64,000 bases of DNA from Ianthella basta (GCA_964019415.1 OZ025884.1:3417193-3481192); one strand, 5' to 3'. Positions 22,051-33,390 are shown, counted from the stretch's first letter. Made by a program: numbers and translations. Notes: generated by a model from the sequence alone, not told the origin.

Positions 22051-23690
22051 TTTTTACGCACAGCGCTTATTTTATGCATATGCAAGTGTCACCCCTTGGC
22101 ATCACATTCATTCCCGCCTTATTTTCCCGCCATTTATGTCTATAAAGATAGTCATCTCAGTTTCGTAAGTGTTCGGCCCAATCCAGGACCTTCACTGATG
22201 AAGGTCCTGGATTGGGCCGAAACATCTGAAATGATTTCAAGTTACCGGACAGTGTGTTTTCCCTAGTCAATCCAGCATGCAAGAACCTAGCCACAAAGAA
22301 GATCTTCACGCCTTCCATTCAAACCAAACAGCTAGTCCTACTTCCCATCCATCCTACACGAGTCCACAAGAATGGAAGCATTCTTCCACTTATACTATTT
22401 GGCAGCTCTGCCACTGCCATGAGCATACACCTTTGTACCAACACTGATTGATTTAATGTAGCTAGCTACTAGCAAGTACACCGGTTCTACTGTTACCCCA
22501 TTCGGTTCCCTTGCCACTGAAAGTGAAGTTCCAGTTAGCCGAAATGAGACTGTTCTCTTACAGTCCATTTAGCTAGCTAATACACACGTACATGTAACTA
22601 TCAAAACAAACAATCTACTCTTATCTAGCTACGTAGCTAGCTACCTTGCACGTAACGACTAGCATGTAGCTATATAGCTATGGCATGCCCTTACGTGTAC
22701 GTATAATGCTAGTGTTGAAGAATTGATGCGAGATTCCAAGGTCTGATTAGTGGAAAGAGAGCTCGAGGCCTTGAGAAGAACTCCAGTCGATCGCTTTCTC
22801 CTGTAGTCACCGGACGACGGTGTGCAGTGTTATGAATTCATTAACTGCGAAGAGCGCCCACGCAAATTCTTTGAGAGCAAAATGGCGTTAGAATGATCTG
22901 CAATTCTATCAGCTGGCCCTCAACTCAAGTAGGTAACACTCCGAACCAGTCAGACTAACCCTTCTAATCGTTGTCACCATGGAGCTCCCGTAACTTTCTT
23001 AGAGTTGTGAGTGGCCACACAAACGGACAGTGTTGACTCTTCTTCAGACTTGGTCATGGGTTTTGCATCTTGGGTGCATCATAGGAATTAGCTATGTACT
23101 ACGCACCCCCAGGTTGTAGATGAAGATTATCCTGGTAGTTGAATCCGAAGGGGTGTGGCATTGGGTAGGTTTGTAGAAATCTTGATCTACAACCAACTGT
23201 TACTTGGAGACAGCAGAGCTCAACAGCATGACACTGCATGTGGAGTGGCTGCAGTAGAGGAGTTTGTAGTCTATTAGTGTATTATAGTATGAGAGGTTTG
23301 TAGTAAAGTGTGACCTTCCGCTCATCACGTTTTCGTGCTACTGCTCTGCAAGAGGTATAAGTGCTTGAAATGCAATATTTACGTACTTCCCCCTCCAGCC
23401 CTCTCTCACTCCTCCCATACTCCTCCCCTCCCTTCCTCCTTCCTCTCCTCCCTAGCCCCTCTTCTTCCTGGCACACCACTCCTCCTTTCCCATGTGAGTA
23501 TCAACTAGGGAGCCTCCTTGCACAGTCTCCTTCATTGCCCTCCATCCATCTGTCCTGCCCCTCCTCCCTCGTCTCCTAGGCCTCCTCCTGTGACCCACTG
23601 AGTACTGCTGTCTGTGGCAATGTGATTGGTGACTGTCAGTGATGTCCTTTGGTGTCAGGGAGCCTCTGTGACGTGTCCAACTGTGCCGTA
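22051..23690. other. Intergenic; no gene seen except foldback at 22.2 kb
   Basis: Starts at the breakpoint where NLR1/NLR2 homology stops (about 22045). It contains the hammerhead-like palindrome (22172-22221), then AT-rich and TAGC-rich sequence and a CCTCC-rich tract (23390-23580). No convincing coding sequence. Confidence 0.5.
22172..22221 (+). repeat. Perfect 23-bp palindrome containing a hammerhead-ribozyme-like core
   Basis: Arms 22172-22194 and 22199-22221 with loop CTGA. Read as RNA, CTGATGA (22195-22201) is followed by a 5-bp stem GGTCC/GGGCC (22203-22207 / 22214-22218) and GAAA (22219-22222), the conserved hammerhead core arrangement. GTGT (22169-22172) can pair with ACAT (22222-22225) as a short stem III, but I find no good stem I. 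Such motifs are known from Penelope-like and related retroelements. Confidence 0.5.
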
Positions 23691-23691
23691 G

Positions 23692-23770
23692 ACAAGCTAA
23701 CTGCCAATGGATGTATTGCGGATGGCCATGTGGTCCCAAATTCACCAACAAGGGACTCTGCACATGCAAG
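23692..23770 (+). CDS. Candidate small cysteine-rich exon
   Basis: Between a possible acceptor (CCGTAG) and donor (GCAAG|GTATTC), one frame reads CQWMYCGWPCGPKF then GLCTCK, six cysteines in about 22 residues. About 80 bp downstream another plus frame has CVRTWLSGDCYCVELCQ (about 23870-23920). Together they may be exons of a small secreted Cys-rich protein, but no start, stop or family is established. Confidence 0.2.
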
Positions 23771-24180
23771 GTATTCAGTCTACCACACTCCAGTGTATGT
23801 ACATGTGATGTGATGGGCAGTCATTGTACTGAGGGGTGAAGTTTGACAATGTGGGGTACATACGTAAATGCGTCCGTACCTGGCTAAGTGGTGACTGCTA
23901 CTGTGTAGAGTTATGCCAAACTGGCCTACTGCAGCACATTAAACTCAGCGTCAACTCCAAGTGCTCCCAGCCTCTAAGTTCAGTGTTGTATAGGCTCATA
24001 TGGCGTAGCACTACCAGTGATGTCTAAGCCAGTCACTATACTAGTAATATTTGCATGCACAGTATACACTGGAGTGCATATGAATGTACGCATGTACATT
24101 CTCTGTCAATGTGTAATGTGCTGCTATGTAGATGAAATAATATTTGCTCTATACTGTGGCTCCCCGTTGCTAATTTAGTA

Positions 24181-24440
24181 TTCAATCAATGTTGTCACAG
24201 TTTGGGTGTCTGTTCTTCCCACAGCAAACTTCTATTATTGGCTTTAATTATATTCTGAGTCAGCCCTTCACTGCTTACACCAGCCTACAGCTAGTGGAGA
24301 CATTTTGGTACTCAATCAATGTTGTCACAGTTTGGGTGTCTGTTCTCCCCACAACAAACTTCTATTATTGGCTTTAATTATATTCTGAGTCAGCCCTTCA
24401 CTGCTTACACCAGCCTACAGCTAGTGGAGACATTTTGGTA
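24181..24440. repeat. 130-bp tandem duplication, two copies
   Basis: 24181-24310 and 24311-24440 are almost identical (two differences seen: TTCCC/TCCCC and AGCAAAC/AACAAAC). A recent local duplication in non-coding DNA. Confidence 0.9.
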
Positions 24441-25256
24441 CATGAGCATCGATCACACTGTGTGTGTGTGTGTTAATAGCTGCCTGACTTGTATGAATAC
24501 ACAGTTTATATGTGTGGCAGAAGTTGTGTTGTGTTACTCTACAATACACTACTGCTGCCTGCTTGTGCCGTGAGCAGTGCATGCAGTGCTGGAGTTTCAA
24601 GTACTCAACTACATTCTGTATAGACCATGTGTGCACCTGTCCAGACTTTTATTCTGGAAATGCACAGTTCCTGTCTCAGCGCAACTCCTCATTGAGACCA
24701 TAAGACCATTGCTATTGTATGTCATTACTTCTGGCTAATGTCATGATTGGATCTCTTTGACATTGATGCTCATTGCACTAAAATATCATGAAGGCCCGAT
24801 ATATAGTTATTTCCTTTGGCACAGAACTTTGTATATGTATGATTTCTCATAGAAGAGTCAGGTTCTTTAGTTTGATAACTCACTCACAACATATATGGAG
24901 GTCCTTACACCTTGAATTTTAGTTGCTACAAGTCAGTTGTAGTCCTCATGTGATGAATCAGCCAGCACCCTCGTGACCCTGCGAGATGTACAACTGTACA
25001 TGTTGCCCATGCACCTTCCTATATACCAGTGTCTGTGTGTAGTGTGCAAAGAGCGTGAAACTTCATGATAACATCTCAATTAGTTTTGTTGCACTCAATA
25101 GTAGGTAATACAGATGAAAGAAAACTGCAAATGGGAGAAAATCAGCATGTGTTCACTCAGTAAGGCCTATATATGAAGATGTTGATATGTTGTGTTACCC
25201 GTATGTAGGAATTCAAAGCTTTGATCAGGGCCTCATGTTTCAACCAGTAAGTTGCC

Positions 25257-26297
25257 TCAGCAGCGAGGACCGCAGCGAGCACCGTTGTCACACAACCACT
25301 GGCATAACGTGTAGAATCTTTCCCTGGTGATGCGAACCGCAAAGTTGTAGCTGGTGCTGTGATGGCTATTCACGCCCCAGGCATGTCCAGCGTCAGTCAC
25401 CATGGGAGAGCCTGGAGCTTGGTAGTTGTCACATGTGTCCCTCATCCTTGTGTTGTAAGTTCTGCGAAAAAACCAGCTGCCAGTCGTCTCACGTTCAGCA
25501 TAGCAGTGACTGCAGTAATAGCAGGAATATGTTCCTCTCCTGTCTCCTTGGTACCCACAAGTTTCAACATGCGTTCTGGGCATTGGATCTCGGAATCCAA
25601 AATTAAGCCAGCAGTAAGAATAGAACGAACTACTCAGCCGGATGTACGCCATGTTTGCTCTTGCATCCCCGTTAGCGTTCATGATCCACACACGGCTCCA
25701 GTCAGCAAACCTACCATATCTATAGCAGTCACGCCCCACGTACATTCCTATGTTTGTTCTCCATCTTCTGTTAGCGTGATCATAAACGCAGTGCGCAGCT
25801 GTTATAGCATGGCGAGGACCAATTAGGAATGCTGTGCATCCAGTCTGCATATAGGCAAGTGCACATGTTCTGCTTCTCAGTCCATAGCGTGGGGGCCTGT
25901 AGCGATTGTCGGAGCCAATAATGGCCCTCTTTCCCATTCCAGTCTCCTCATCGATTTCTTCCGCTGTAAGGTTGCTGGATTCGCTGAAAAGATCTGCTGA
26001 TTTGTCCAGCCTAGCGTATTCCAAGATTCTTATCACTTCTTCGTCAGTTTCGTTTGTCTCCACTCCATCACGACTCAAGGACATCCAGCGAATCTTTTCT
26101 ATCTCTTCTGAACTGTATCGGTGAACGTCTTCATCCAGGTTCAATGGTTTGAATGGGTCCTCATCAAGAGGCGGGGAGGTGTCTTCAGAGGGAGCTTCAG
26201 TGGTGCTCCTCTTTTCCTCAGCGATACCAGGGTCTCCAGCTGTCAGAATGAGCGGCACAACCAGGATGGCTACCAGGAAAATAAGCTTGTTGGCCAT
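25257..26297 (-). CDS. Secreted trypsin-fold protease homologue A, predicted catalytically dead
   Basis: An intronless 346-residue gene. Signal peptide (MANKLIFLVAILVVPLILTA, 1-20), acidic propeptide with a conserved HRYSSEEIEKIRW stretch, dibasic-type junction GKR|AIIG (about 122-128), then the S1 fold. His169 is present in ITAAHC. The position of the catalytic Asp is Asn215 (ANMAYIRL) and the GxSG serine is Pro295 (QAPGSP). A CxxCxxC insert is at 259-265. The C-terminal SYNFAVRITRERF resembles the PRSS23/PRSS35 group, where a family member has also lost its serine. So it probably binds or regulates rather than cleaves. Closest relative is copy B (45.7 kb); copy C (40 kb) is intact. Confidence 0.85.
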   Translation of the reverse strand: MANKLIFLVAILVVPLILTAGDPGIAEEKRSTTEAPSEDTSPPLDEDPFKPLNLDEDVHRYSSEEIEKIRWMSLSRDGVETNETDEEVIRILEYARLDKSADLFSESSNLTAEEIDEETGMGKRAIIGSDNRYRPPRYGLRSRTCALAYMQTGCTAFLIGPRHAITAAHCVYDHANRRWRTNIGMYVGRDCYRYGRFADWSRVWIMNANGDARANMAYIRLSSSFYSYCWLNFGFRDPMPRTHVETCGYQGDRRGTYSCYYCSHCYAERETTGSWFFRRTYNTRMRDTCDNYQAPGSPMVTDAGHAWGVNSHHSTSYNFAVRITRERFYTLCQWLCDNGARCGPRC

Positions 26298-26352
26298 GAT
26301 TACCAGAAATGCTGCTTAGCAATGATAGCTGTTCTGGCTGCACTACTGACTC

Positions 26353-26361
26353 CTTTTTATA
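26353..26361 (-). promoter_or_regulatory. TATA box of protease A
   Basis: TATAAAAAG on the minus strand about 60 bp upstream of the ATG at 26297. Copies B and C have TA-rich boxes (CTTTAAAAGG, AATAAAA) at similar distances, and about 100 bp of flank upstream of A and B is homologous. Confidence 0.6.
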
Positions 26362-26775
26362 GAAATTGAGAATCCACAGGTGCTGCTAATGTGGTGGTGA
26401 ACTTAAGACCCTAAATGATGTAATCATCCCTTTATACAGTATGCTGCAAGTATCTATAGTACAATTAAAATGCTGTACACACTCTGTGTAAAATTGAATT
26501 TTAAAATTAGGCACCCTCCATGGTGGTACATACTTGTGATGTAGTCTTATAGCTGCTGTTAAGCCTACGTATGCTAGCTAATGCAGCATAATGTATGATT
26601 GCATACCCATTGCTGTGTAAATGCAATACTTGTCATTAACTTTGTTGTTGCCCAAATTTATGAAAGGGGGTTAGAAACCCTTGGACCCCCTCCCTATGTT
26701 CCTTAATACATATCATTTTGATTGACAGTAGAGCATACCACAGATATTCAATGGTAGTATGCCTAATGTGTGGTA

Positions 26776-27225
26776 AAGTGGAACCTGTCTAAGATGGTCA
26801 CTGAATTAGGCAGCCACCTCTCTAAGACAGCCAGCCTTCCTGGCCCCAAATAGCACTTAAGCATTGCAATGTACCTCTGTAGAGCAGCCAACCCTCTATA
26901 AAGTAATTTAAGTAATATAGATCCAAATCCATTCGCTTACCCAATCATTTCGCCTTCCTGTCTCTTCTTGATGACGCACGCGTGAATGACGTCTTACTAC
27001 GATGATAATTGCCCCCACAGAGCTCCCGCAAATGGTTATATGGGATTTATAAACCCCTGCGCTCTGCCCGCAACGTACTTTATGGGATTTAGAATCACTC
27101 GCGAAGGAGTTGGAATGCTTCTCAGAGATTTAGAACCACTGTTTAGAGGCCCGTTACCATGGCAACGGGATCTATAGGTCAGTTAGAACTGACCCACAAG
27201 CAGTTGTCTTGGACAGGTTCCACTG
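26776..27225. mobile_element. Non-autonomous pogo-like MITE, about 450 bp
   Basis: Inverted termini AAGTGGAACCTGTCTAAGA (left) and TCTTGGACAGGTTCCACTG (right) are flanked by TA on both sides. No ORF. It encloses one copy of the X-box-bearing repeat described below. Confidence 0.65.
26900..27176. repeat. X-box-bearing repeat, copy 1
   Basis: Shares AAGTAATATAGATCCAAA, ATGGGATTTAGAATCAC, TTGGAATGCTTCTC and CCATGGCAACGGGATC with 31663-32076. It contains the palindrome CCGTTACCATGGCAACGG (27151-27168), matching the RFX X-box pattern GTNRCC-N-RGYAAC. Confidence 0.7.
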
Positions 27226-27235
27226 TATATATTCT

Positions 27236-28626
27236 ATGTGTCAGTTCATGAAATACACTGTGTCACACAAAATTTAAGTACACCTTTCGTTGTTGCAATC
27301 TTCCTACTATGCCATTTGATAAATTTAGTGCTTCACCCGTTATGTTCACGTAGTGCACCTGTTTAGATTAGAGACCAAGCAATTGCTTTACTTGGCTGTC
27401 ATACCCCAGTTGCAGTTAGGGAGTGTTTCGGAACACGTACTGTACTTATGGTATATATCAGCATTCTGTTGGAGAATGTGTGTAGTCCCACTTGCCACTG
27501 TGATGGTGTGCATGTAATGCTGTGAAATTTGACTCCCCAACAAATTCAAATACTGCTTTGGAGGGATTTTTTCATTTTTAACAATTTACATCTGTAATTA
27601 TGTACTCATAGTGTATCTTATGCAGAATAGTTAATAGGATAGTTAATGAAATTGACCCTCAGCAAGCTGAGGGTCAGTTTGGAGGGCCTAACTCAGTGAC
27701 CATCTTAAGCTTTGGAGGGAATTCCAGGTTGGTCTGGATCTGTCTGCTTATTTACTCTTTGACTGAGACTGGCTGTGGTACCTGGAGATCATCATGATTA
27801 GAGAGGTTCCTTACTTCAGAGGTAGCTATGTGCACATTTCTATGTAGCTGGGTCAGTAGATGCTGTCTTCACTAGTGAAGTGTCCTGAATTTAGGGTGCC
27901 CCTTGTAACGAGGTTCCCATGTAGTGACTGGATTCAGTTATACTGTTCATTAACAAAACGCTATGCTAGTTGTGAAATTATACAGCTCACACTGTGGTAG
28001 TGGTCCTACTACAGTAACAGTATGAACCTGAGTGTTTGTGAGCTCTCACATGGCTACAGGAAACCATTGTAAGACCACGAAGGCAATAGTATGTCCATGA
28101 GTTTGTCAGGCAACCAATCTGAAACACATTGACTTAATATTGATTGACACCCCGACACATGCTAAGGCTTACCCCACAATGCTCGGCATTTGTCTAGTAT
28201 TTGGGCAAGCCTGAATGAGCCCCACTCCGTATAGCATGTACAGTAGTCTATGCTTCAGGTCAGAGGGGTATGTATGTATGTATGTATATACGTATGTAGT
28301 ATTGCCGGCCAGATGCAAGAACACATGTACATTGGTTAGATTCTCATGTGCTCTCTTTTTGTCACACCTCAAGATGGCCGCTGTGGCTGTCACACAATGA
28401 GTTAATAATAAGATAAAGGATGTCAGAATTGGGTGGCATCATGTATCTTCCATTGCACACACAGTGCGGACACATGCTACAGATATATGGTAGACTTGCT
28501 TCAATGGATACCTACTTTGGGCTACTCATAGCCATGCTAGTGTGTGGTACAGGTATATCTTCTTTACATGGACAGAACATTTAGTCCAGAGGCTCAAGGC
28601 ACCCAGCAATGTGTGTGTGCATGCAC

Positions 28627-28662
<36 letters not shown>

Positions 28663-29934
28663 GTGTGTGTGTGTGCGTGTCTGTTTTTTGTGTGCACATG
28701 CCATATGTGTGCATTCTATCCCATCATAGGACTGTCCAGATTTCCAAACTGTGTCCACTCACTTCAACCCATCTTCCAAGAGTGTGCTTCATTCCCATCA
28801 TTGCCCGCTCATCAGGCATGATCACTGAGTAAACTGACGCTAGCACACATTTCTGTGCAAAAGCCTTCAAGCATTGACGGAAACCAGAGATGGGCATTGC
28901 ACAGAGATGCTGGCTGAACTATCTAGAATTTACTTTGGTGTGATACTTCCCTTCAACTAGTACCATGTTATCAACTATGTACGTAGCTATGTAAGCATAC
29001 ATTACAGCATGCTCTGTTTAGTGCTGTGGCACAAAATTGTTAAACCTACAAACACACATACCAAAGCACAGGCATTTGGAAATGTACATAGAATTGCTAA
29101 ATGCCGAAAGTGCAGCATTTCTAAAGACTAAAACGTTTCATCCAAATGTGTTTGCAATGTTGCAGGAGGACAAGACTTCTCTACGCAAACCACACTACTG
29201 CTCATTAACAGCTTGTACTGGTATGCAATAATGGATTAGCCAGGTACTTGATTATGTGGAGTGCAGGTCAGACTGTGTCCCCCTGAACCGCCATCTGCTG
29301 GGGTCAGCAGGGCTGACATCATAGTTCTGAATTGGAGAAAAACTACATTCCGCTGGAATGAACTCTGTAAACATGTTGTTGAATGCTAATTAAAGCAGAG
29401 GTGTATACAGGTGTATACATAGCCAGGAATTAAACCAGAGGTTTATAGGGGCTAAATGATCTAAACTGTATTATGTTACACCATCGAAATGGCTACATAA
29501 TGCAAGCTAGGTGGATATGTTGGAAGCTGAAATCATGAGTAAACAATACGTATGGGAACTGAGACTGTCTCCTATAGGGTACCAGCAATAGAACATGCGG
29601 GCCAGTAGCATTTAACCCAAAACGTTTAATCCCAACATGTGTCAGAACGGTTCTACAAACAGTCACATTTTATACACTTGTCCAGAACTAGCAAATGCTC
29701 TTTAAGGTCAGGCGTCACTTAAGACTATACAACCCATGTGCACACCCTGCAATCAGAAAGGGTTGGTTCTCTAATACCAGCTTCACAACAGGGTTGAAAA
29801 CCTTGCCAATGTTTATAGCAATAGCTACCTCCCTGGCTTCTTTAGAAACTGAATGAACCTGGAATGGAAGTCATGATGAATTACATAAGGGTTTAGTTAA
29901 AACAGCTATATACACTCTCTTCTATTAAGGATTG
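27236..29934. other. Intergenic; microsatellite, no gene seen
   Basis: AT-rich with a GT/GC dinucleotide tract at 28611-28682. Open frames are short and have no recognised domain. Confidence 0.5.
28611..28682. repeat. GT/GC dinucleotide tract
   Basis: GT runs interrupted by GCGCGCATGCGCATG, alternating purine-pyrimidine throughout. Confidence 0.9.
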
Positions 29935-30250
29935 CCCTCTGGTGCCGAGTTGTAATTACATTCTGCTATCAATGTTGAAAACATGGTTGAACCTTATGGT
30001 CACATGTATGGTACAGTTCCTATGATATCCCTGAGCTGGTCAGACAGTGTTTACGCAAATGTTTTAGTTCTACAGAGAATCATTTTCTGCTCATCTACAG
30101 GTACAAGTTGTAAGCTGTGCTGCATGCTAATTACCTGTGTCAATACATGTGTCCACCTGCTTGAGTTGCACAGTAGTTACACTAATGAGCACACACACAC
30201 ACACGGTACCCAAATCTGCCTTTGTTGGATGAATTTGGTGAGAGGTTGAG
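29935..30250. repeat. Dispersed repeat, copy 1 (pair with 33733-34080)
   Basis: Shares TTGCCCTCTGGT, GGTTGAACCTTATGGTCAC and GGTACAGTTCCTATGATATC with 33733-34080, same orientation, estimated three-quarters or more identity with indels. Non-coding. Confidence 0.75.
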
Positions 30251-30426
30251 TTTGAGAAACATCCATAGCAATAATTAGTGAAGTTGGTAAGAATAATAAC
30301 ACATAAATCTACAGCTACAACTATTGCGCATAACATCCTACTATATTATACAAACATGCCACATCAAGTACATTTACAAAATTGAAGTCTGCCATTTATC
30401 ATACGTACGTAGCATGACACCATTTC

Positions 30427-30708
30427 CTGACACACTGTTCAACACATGGCCAGTGTACAGTGAAGGTCCTCAGTAACTATAAAGCATGGTCTGCAGGTGT
30501 ACACGTAGAGGCTCATGTGCTGGCCCCTCCCATAACTTCATTACTGTACTTCCCCAAACCATACAGTTAGTGTGGTGAGCTGGAAAGATTCCAGGGTCTC
30601 TCTTGTACACATGACCTATACATCTGGCTCCAGGTATCTTCTGTTTGGTAATTGTTTATTACTTGGTTGCATGCCCTACATAGTTTAGAGGTGATGAACA
30701 GTTTAATT
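30427..30708. repeat. 282-bp dispersed repeat, copy 1 (pair with 49044-49324)
   Basis: Nearly identical to 49044-49324 in the same orientation (few substitutions over 280 bp), with unrelated flanks on both sides. Either a recent short element or a gene-converted remnant of a larger duplication. Confidence 0.9.
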
Positions 30709-30776
30709 GGGGCGAGCCTGAGTGAGCCACTCTGGCGTGGAGTGTAGGTGGAAACCTCTGTTTTATTATTATTATT

Positions 30777-31185
30777 ATTACGTATAGATCGTACGACCAT
30801 TTTGGCCCCCGGGGCCGATTTCGTCTAGGTCATAGCCCCAAGCATAAGACGTCTATGCCCCAAGCCGAGTCTCTTTGCCGGTGTAGAAGAACACGGCTGC
30901 ATGCCATTCGCTTGCACACTCCGAAACAAAGATGCCTTAGCAACCGCACACACCCCGTTGGAGCGTCGCTCGCATTCACGACGCTATGTCAAGGACGCTC
31001 TCCCCTACCTTTGTTGTTGTAGCTATGGGAAAGCAGCGGGTCCCCACATCTGCTAGGGTGCCGATTTTTGATGCACGGCTTTTGCGTGAACTTCATGCTC
31101 AGGCGGCTACAGTCAACGTTTTACTGGGGTACCCATCCCTAAACTGTAGTATATACTTCGGCTCGCAAAGTGTGCATGCATGATC
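30777..31185 (+). other. CpG-richer segment with short ORF, unrecognised
   Basis: Base composition is visibly richer in CG than the surroundings. A 65-codon plus frame starts at 30986 (MSRTLSPTFVVVAMGKQR). It might be a promoter or first exon, but no splice partner or family is recognised. Confidence 0.2.
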
Positions 31186-31662
31186 ACACATTAGGTGGTT
31201 CTGGCTGAGATAATCCATGTTCTGAGCAATACACTATATGCTGCATCTGCAAAACTCCAGTTTTTCATGCAGGTCTTGATTTAATCAAAAACAAAAACAA
31301 AACTTGAGGGGAGGTGGTCATGTGAGGAGCCTGTACTGCCATAAGAACTCAGTTGTAGAATGTGCTGACCCGAGGATCTTGTGCATAGTGCATGTCCACG
31401 CGGTACTCAAAGTTTGGTGTGTACGTCCCCACTAGCATGCTTGGCACGTGGGATGACTGGACAACAGCTAGCTACGTATATGATGGACCCATGGCCAAGT
31501 GTAAAAGTACAGTACACTAATTCACACATGTAAGTATGGTATGTATGGTATGATGGAAGCATTAACGGTCAGGTATATATATCACAAGTAATAGTTAAAT
31601 GTCGCCCAAGAGGTGTCTGCGAGATTTATAGCAGGAAGATGAAGGGCGCTTGGGCGGCATTT

Positions 31663-32076
31663 AAGTAATATAGATCCAAAACTGTTCTCTAATCCAATCA
31701 AAATTGTCTCCCCTATCTTCTCTTGATGATGTCTGCGTCACTGGCAACCGACGACGATGTAGGCACCCAATAAAAGAACTCTCTGGCACCCGTAAACCTT
31801 CTCGTTACACCCCTTCGTAGAGAGGCAATTCAATGAGAAATAAAAGAATAGTTCACAGCGACAAGGCATATTACAGCAGATAGAAAATGGCTGTGATGAC
31901 GTCATAAAACGTTACACACTCTGCCCACAGCATACATGTATGGGAGTTATCGTCATGCAAACTCCGCCCGCAGCATATGTCTATGGGATTTAGAATCACG
32001 CATGAAGCAATTGGAATGCTTCTCTGATATTTAGAATCATCATTTAAACACACATTACCATGGCAACGGGATCACA
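31663..32076. repeat. X-box-bearing repeat, copy 2
   Basis: Relative of 26900-27176 with an extra approximately 130-bp internal stretch. The X-box half is altered to ATTACCATGGCAAC (32054-32067). It is preceded by an inverted pair AAATGTCGCCCAAG / CTTGGGCGGCATTT (31595-31608 / 31648-31661). Confidence 0.65.
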
Positions 32077-32687
32077 ACACAACTCAAACAATGGGCAAGG
32101 GCGGGCAAACTTGCCACACAGCCAGAATTGAACCTAGCACCTTCACTGTAATGCGGAGTTTCAGCCACCAAGCAAACCTAACATGCACGTGGCAGTGACA
32201 TTTGCCACCCTCATCCATGCAACCAACTTGTACAGCTTCCATTACAAATGGAGTAGTAGAGACTGTACTACTCAGGTTGATAAGTAGCTGCAGCTTGCAG
32301 CTTACCTGCCTGGTTAGTGGAACAATGCAATCAATGCATACTGACCTCGACAGTGTGGCCTTCAGCTACTGTGTGCCAGCTAGGCCATTAACAGTAGATA
32401 GGGCGAGGGAGAGCGAATTGTCACTACTGAATCGAGTTGGTGCAGCACCTATGCATTAGAACATAGGTCCCGGGTGCAATGCCAACTGTGTGGCTTATTC
32501 CCTCCCTTGCTTCCTCTTTGAGTCGTGAATTACAGAAGCTAGATTACTCGTATATATGTATATGTAAGTATGGTAGAATGAAAGGAAGTGATATGTCTGC
32601 TGTAGGAGCTGCACACATGATGTGTAGGTTCCCATGTGGACACGTGTGCAGTGTTATTGCACTCTGACAGCTGCAGTAGTCACTTAC

Positions 32688-32735
32688 AGCTACATAGCTA
32701 TAGTGTCTCTCCTTGATGACTCCAATGGGAAAGAC
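32688..32735 (-). pseudogene. LON exon 19 relic
   Basis: Reads VFPIGVIKERHYS-like against the functional VLPVGGIKEKTLA (50675-50713). Both splice borders (ACAG|GT and GCT|GTAAG) survive. The catalytic-Lys position of the KEK motif is Arg, and there is a 9-nt insertion. The spacing to the exon 18 relic (about 300 bp) matches the real gene, so it is a genomic, not a processed, copy. Confidence 0.7.
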
Positions 32736-33035
32736 CTGTGCACACACAATGGAGAATATATGTGCATCATTAACATATTATTACATGTTGATTAATACAC
32801 AATGCCAAGAGTATATGACTAATTTTGACAAATTTTAACTGCAAACACATACCTACACCACAGCCACACATGAACCTACACTACACATGTACGCACATGT
32901 GTGCTCACCCACATAACACAGTATGTACTGTACAAAGTCATATGCACCACACAAAGATGACCAAGGTAAAGCTCCAGCAGTACCTGACACACTACCATAC
33001 TGTACTGATATGCATGTGTACATTCTGTACCTTGG

Positions 33036-33156
33036 TTGATAAAATATTTCTCCAATCATGGTCACCTCTGTTACCCTAGTTAGCCTTTGCACGACTAATA
33101 ATAGCATGGCAGAAACAATGGCACAGCCACCACCGGGGCCTTTTTAGCGTGGCACC
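33036..33156 (-). pseudogene. LON exon 18 relic
   Basis: Aligned with 51021-51146: GGTGCCACG, then a 2-nt loss, then the GPSAG codons appear as a Gly-rich string with the active-site Ser codon changed to Gly, then ATGATTGGAGAAATA. The acceptor AG is lost and an in-frame stop appears. Clearly non-functional. Confidence 0.7.
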
Positions 33157-33343
33157 CAGAGGGTGATAGCAGTGAAACGGCACACTGTTGGTTGAGTGAT
33201 AGACGGCCAGACTGCAGATCATACCCAAAAGCAGCTATACAGTGCAACTCTACAGGTACAAGTCAGTGCAAACCACAGTGGGCCAGCACCTCTGATGCAT
33301 GCCCCACTCCCTCCACGCACACGCAGTCACACACACAATTAAA

Positions 33344-33390
33344 TACACACACACACACATACACACACACACACATACACACACACACAC
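33344..33390. repeat. (CA)n microsatellite
   Basis: CA repeats with two CATACA interruptions. Confidence 0.9.

Noticed and set aside
32107..32175. tRNA or tRNA-derived SINE on the minus strand (B-box-like GGTTCAATTC)
   Set aside because: No convincing A-box, acceptor stem or anticodon loop could be folded by eye.
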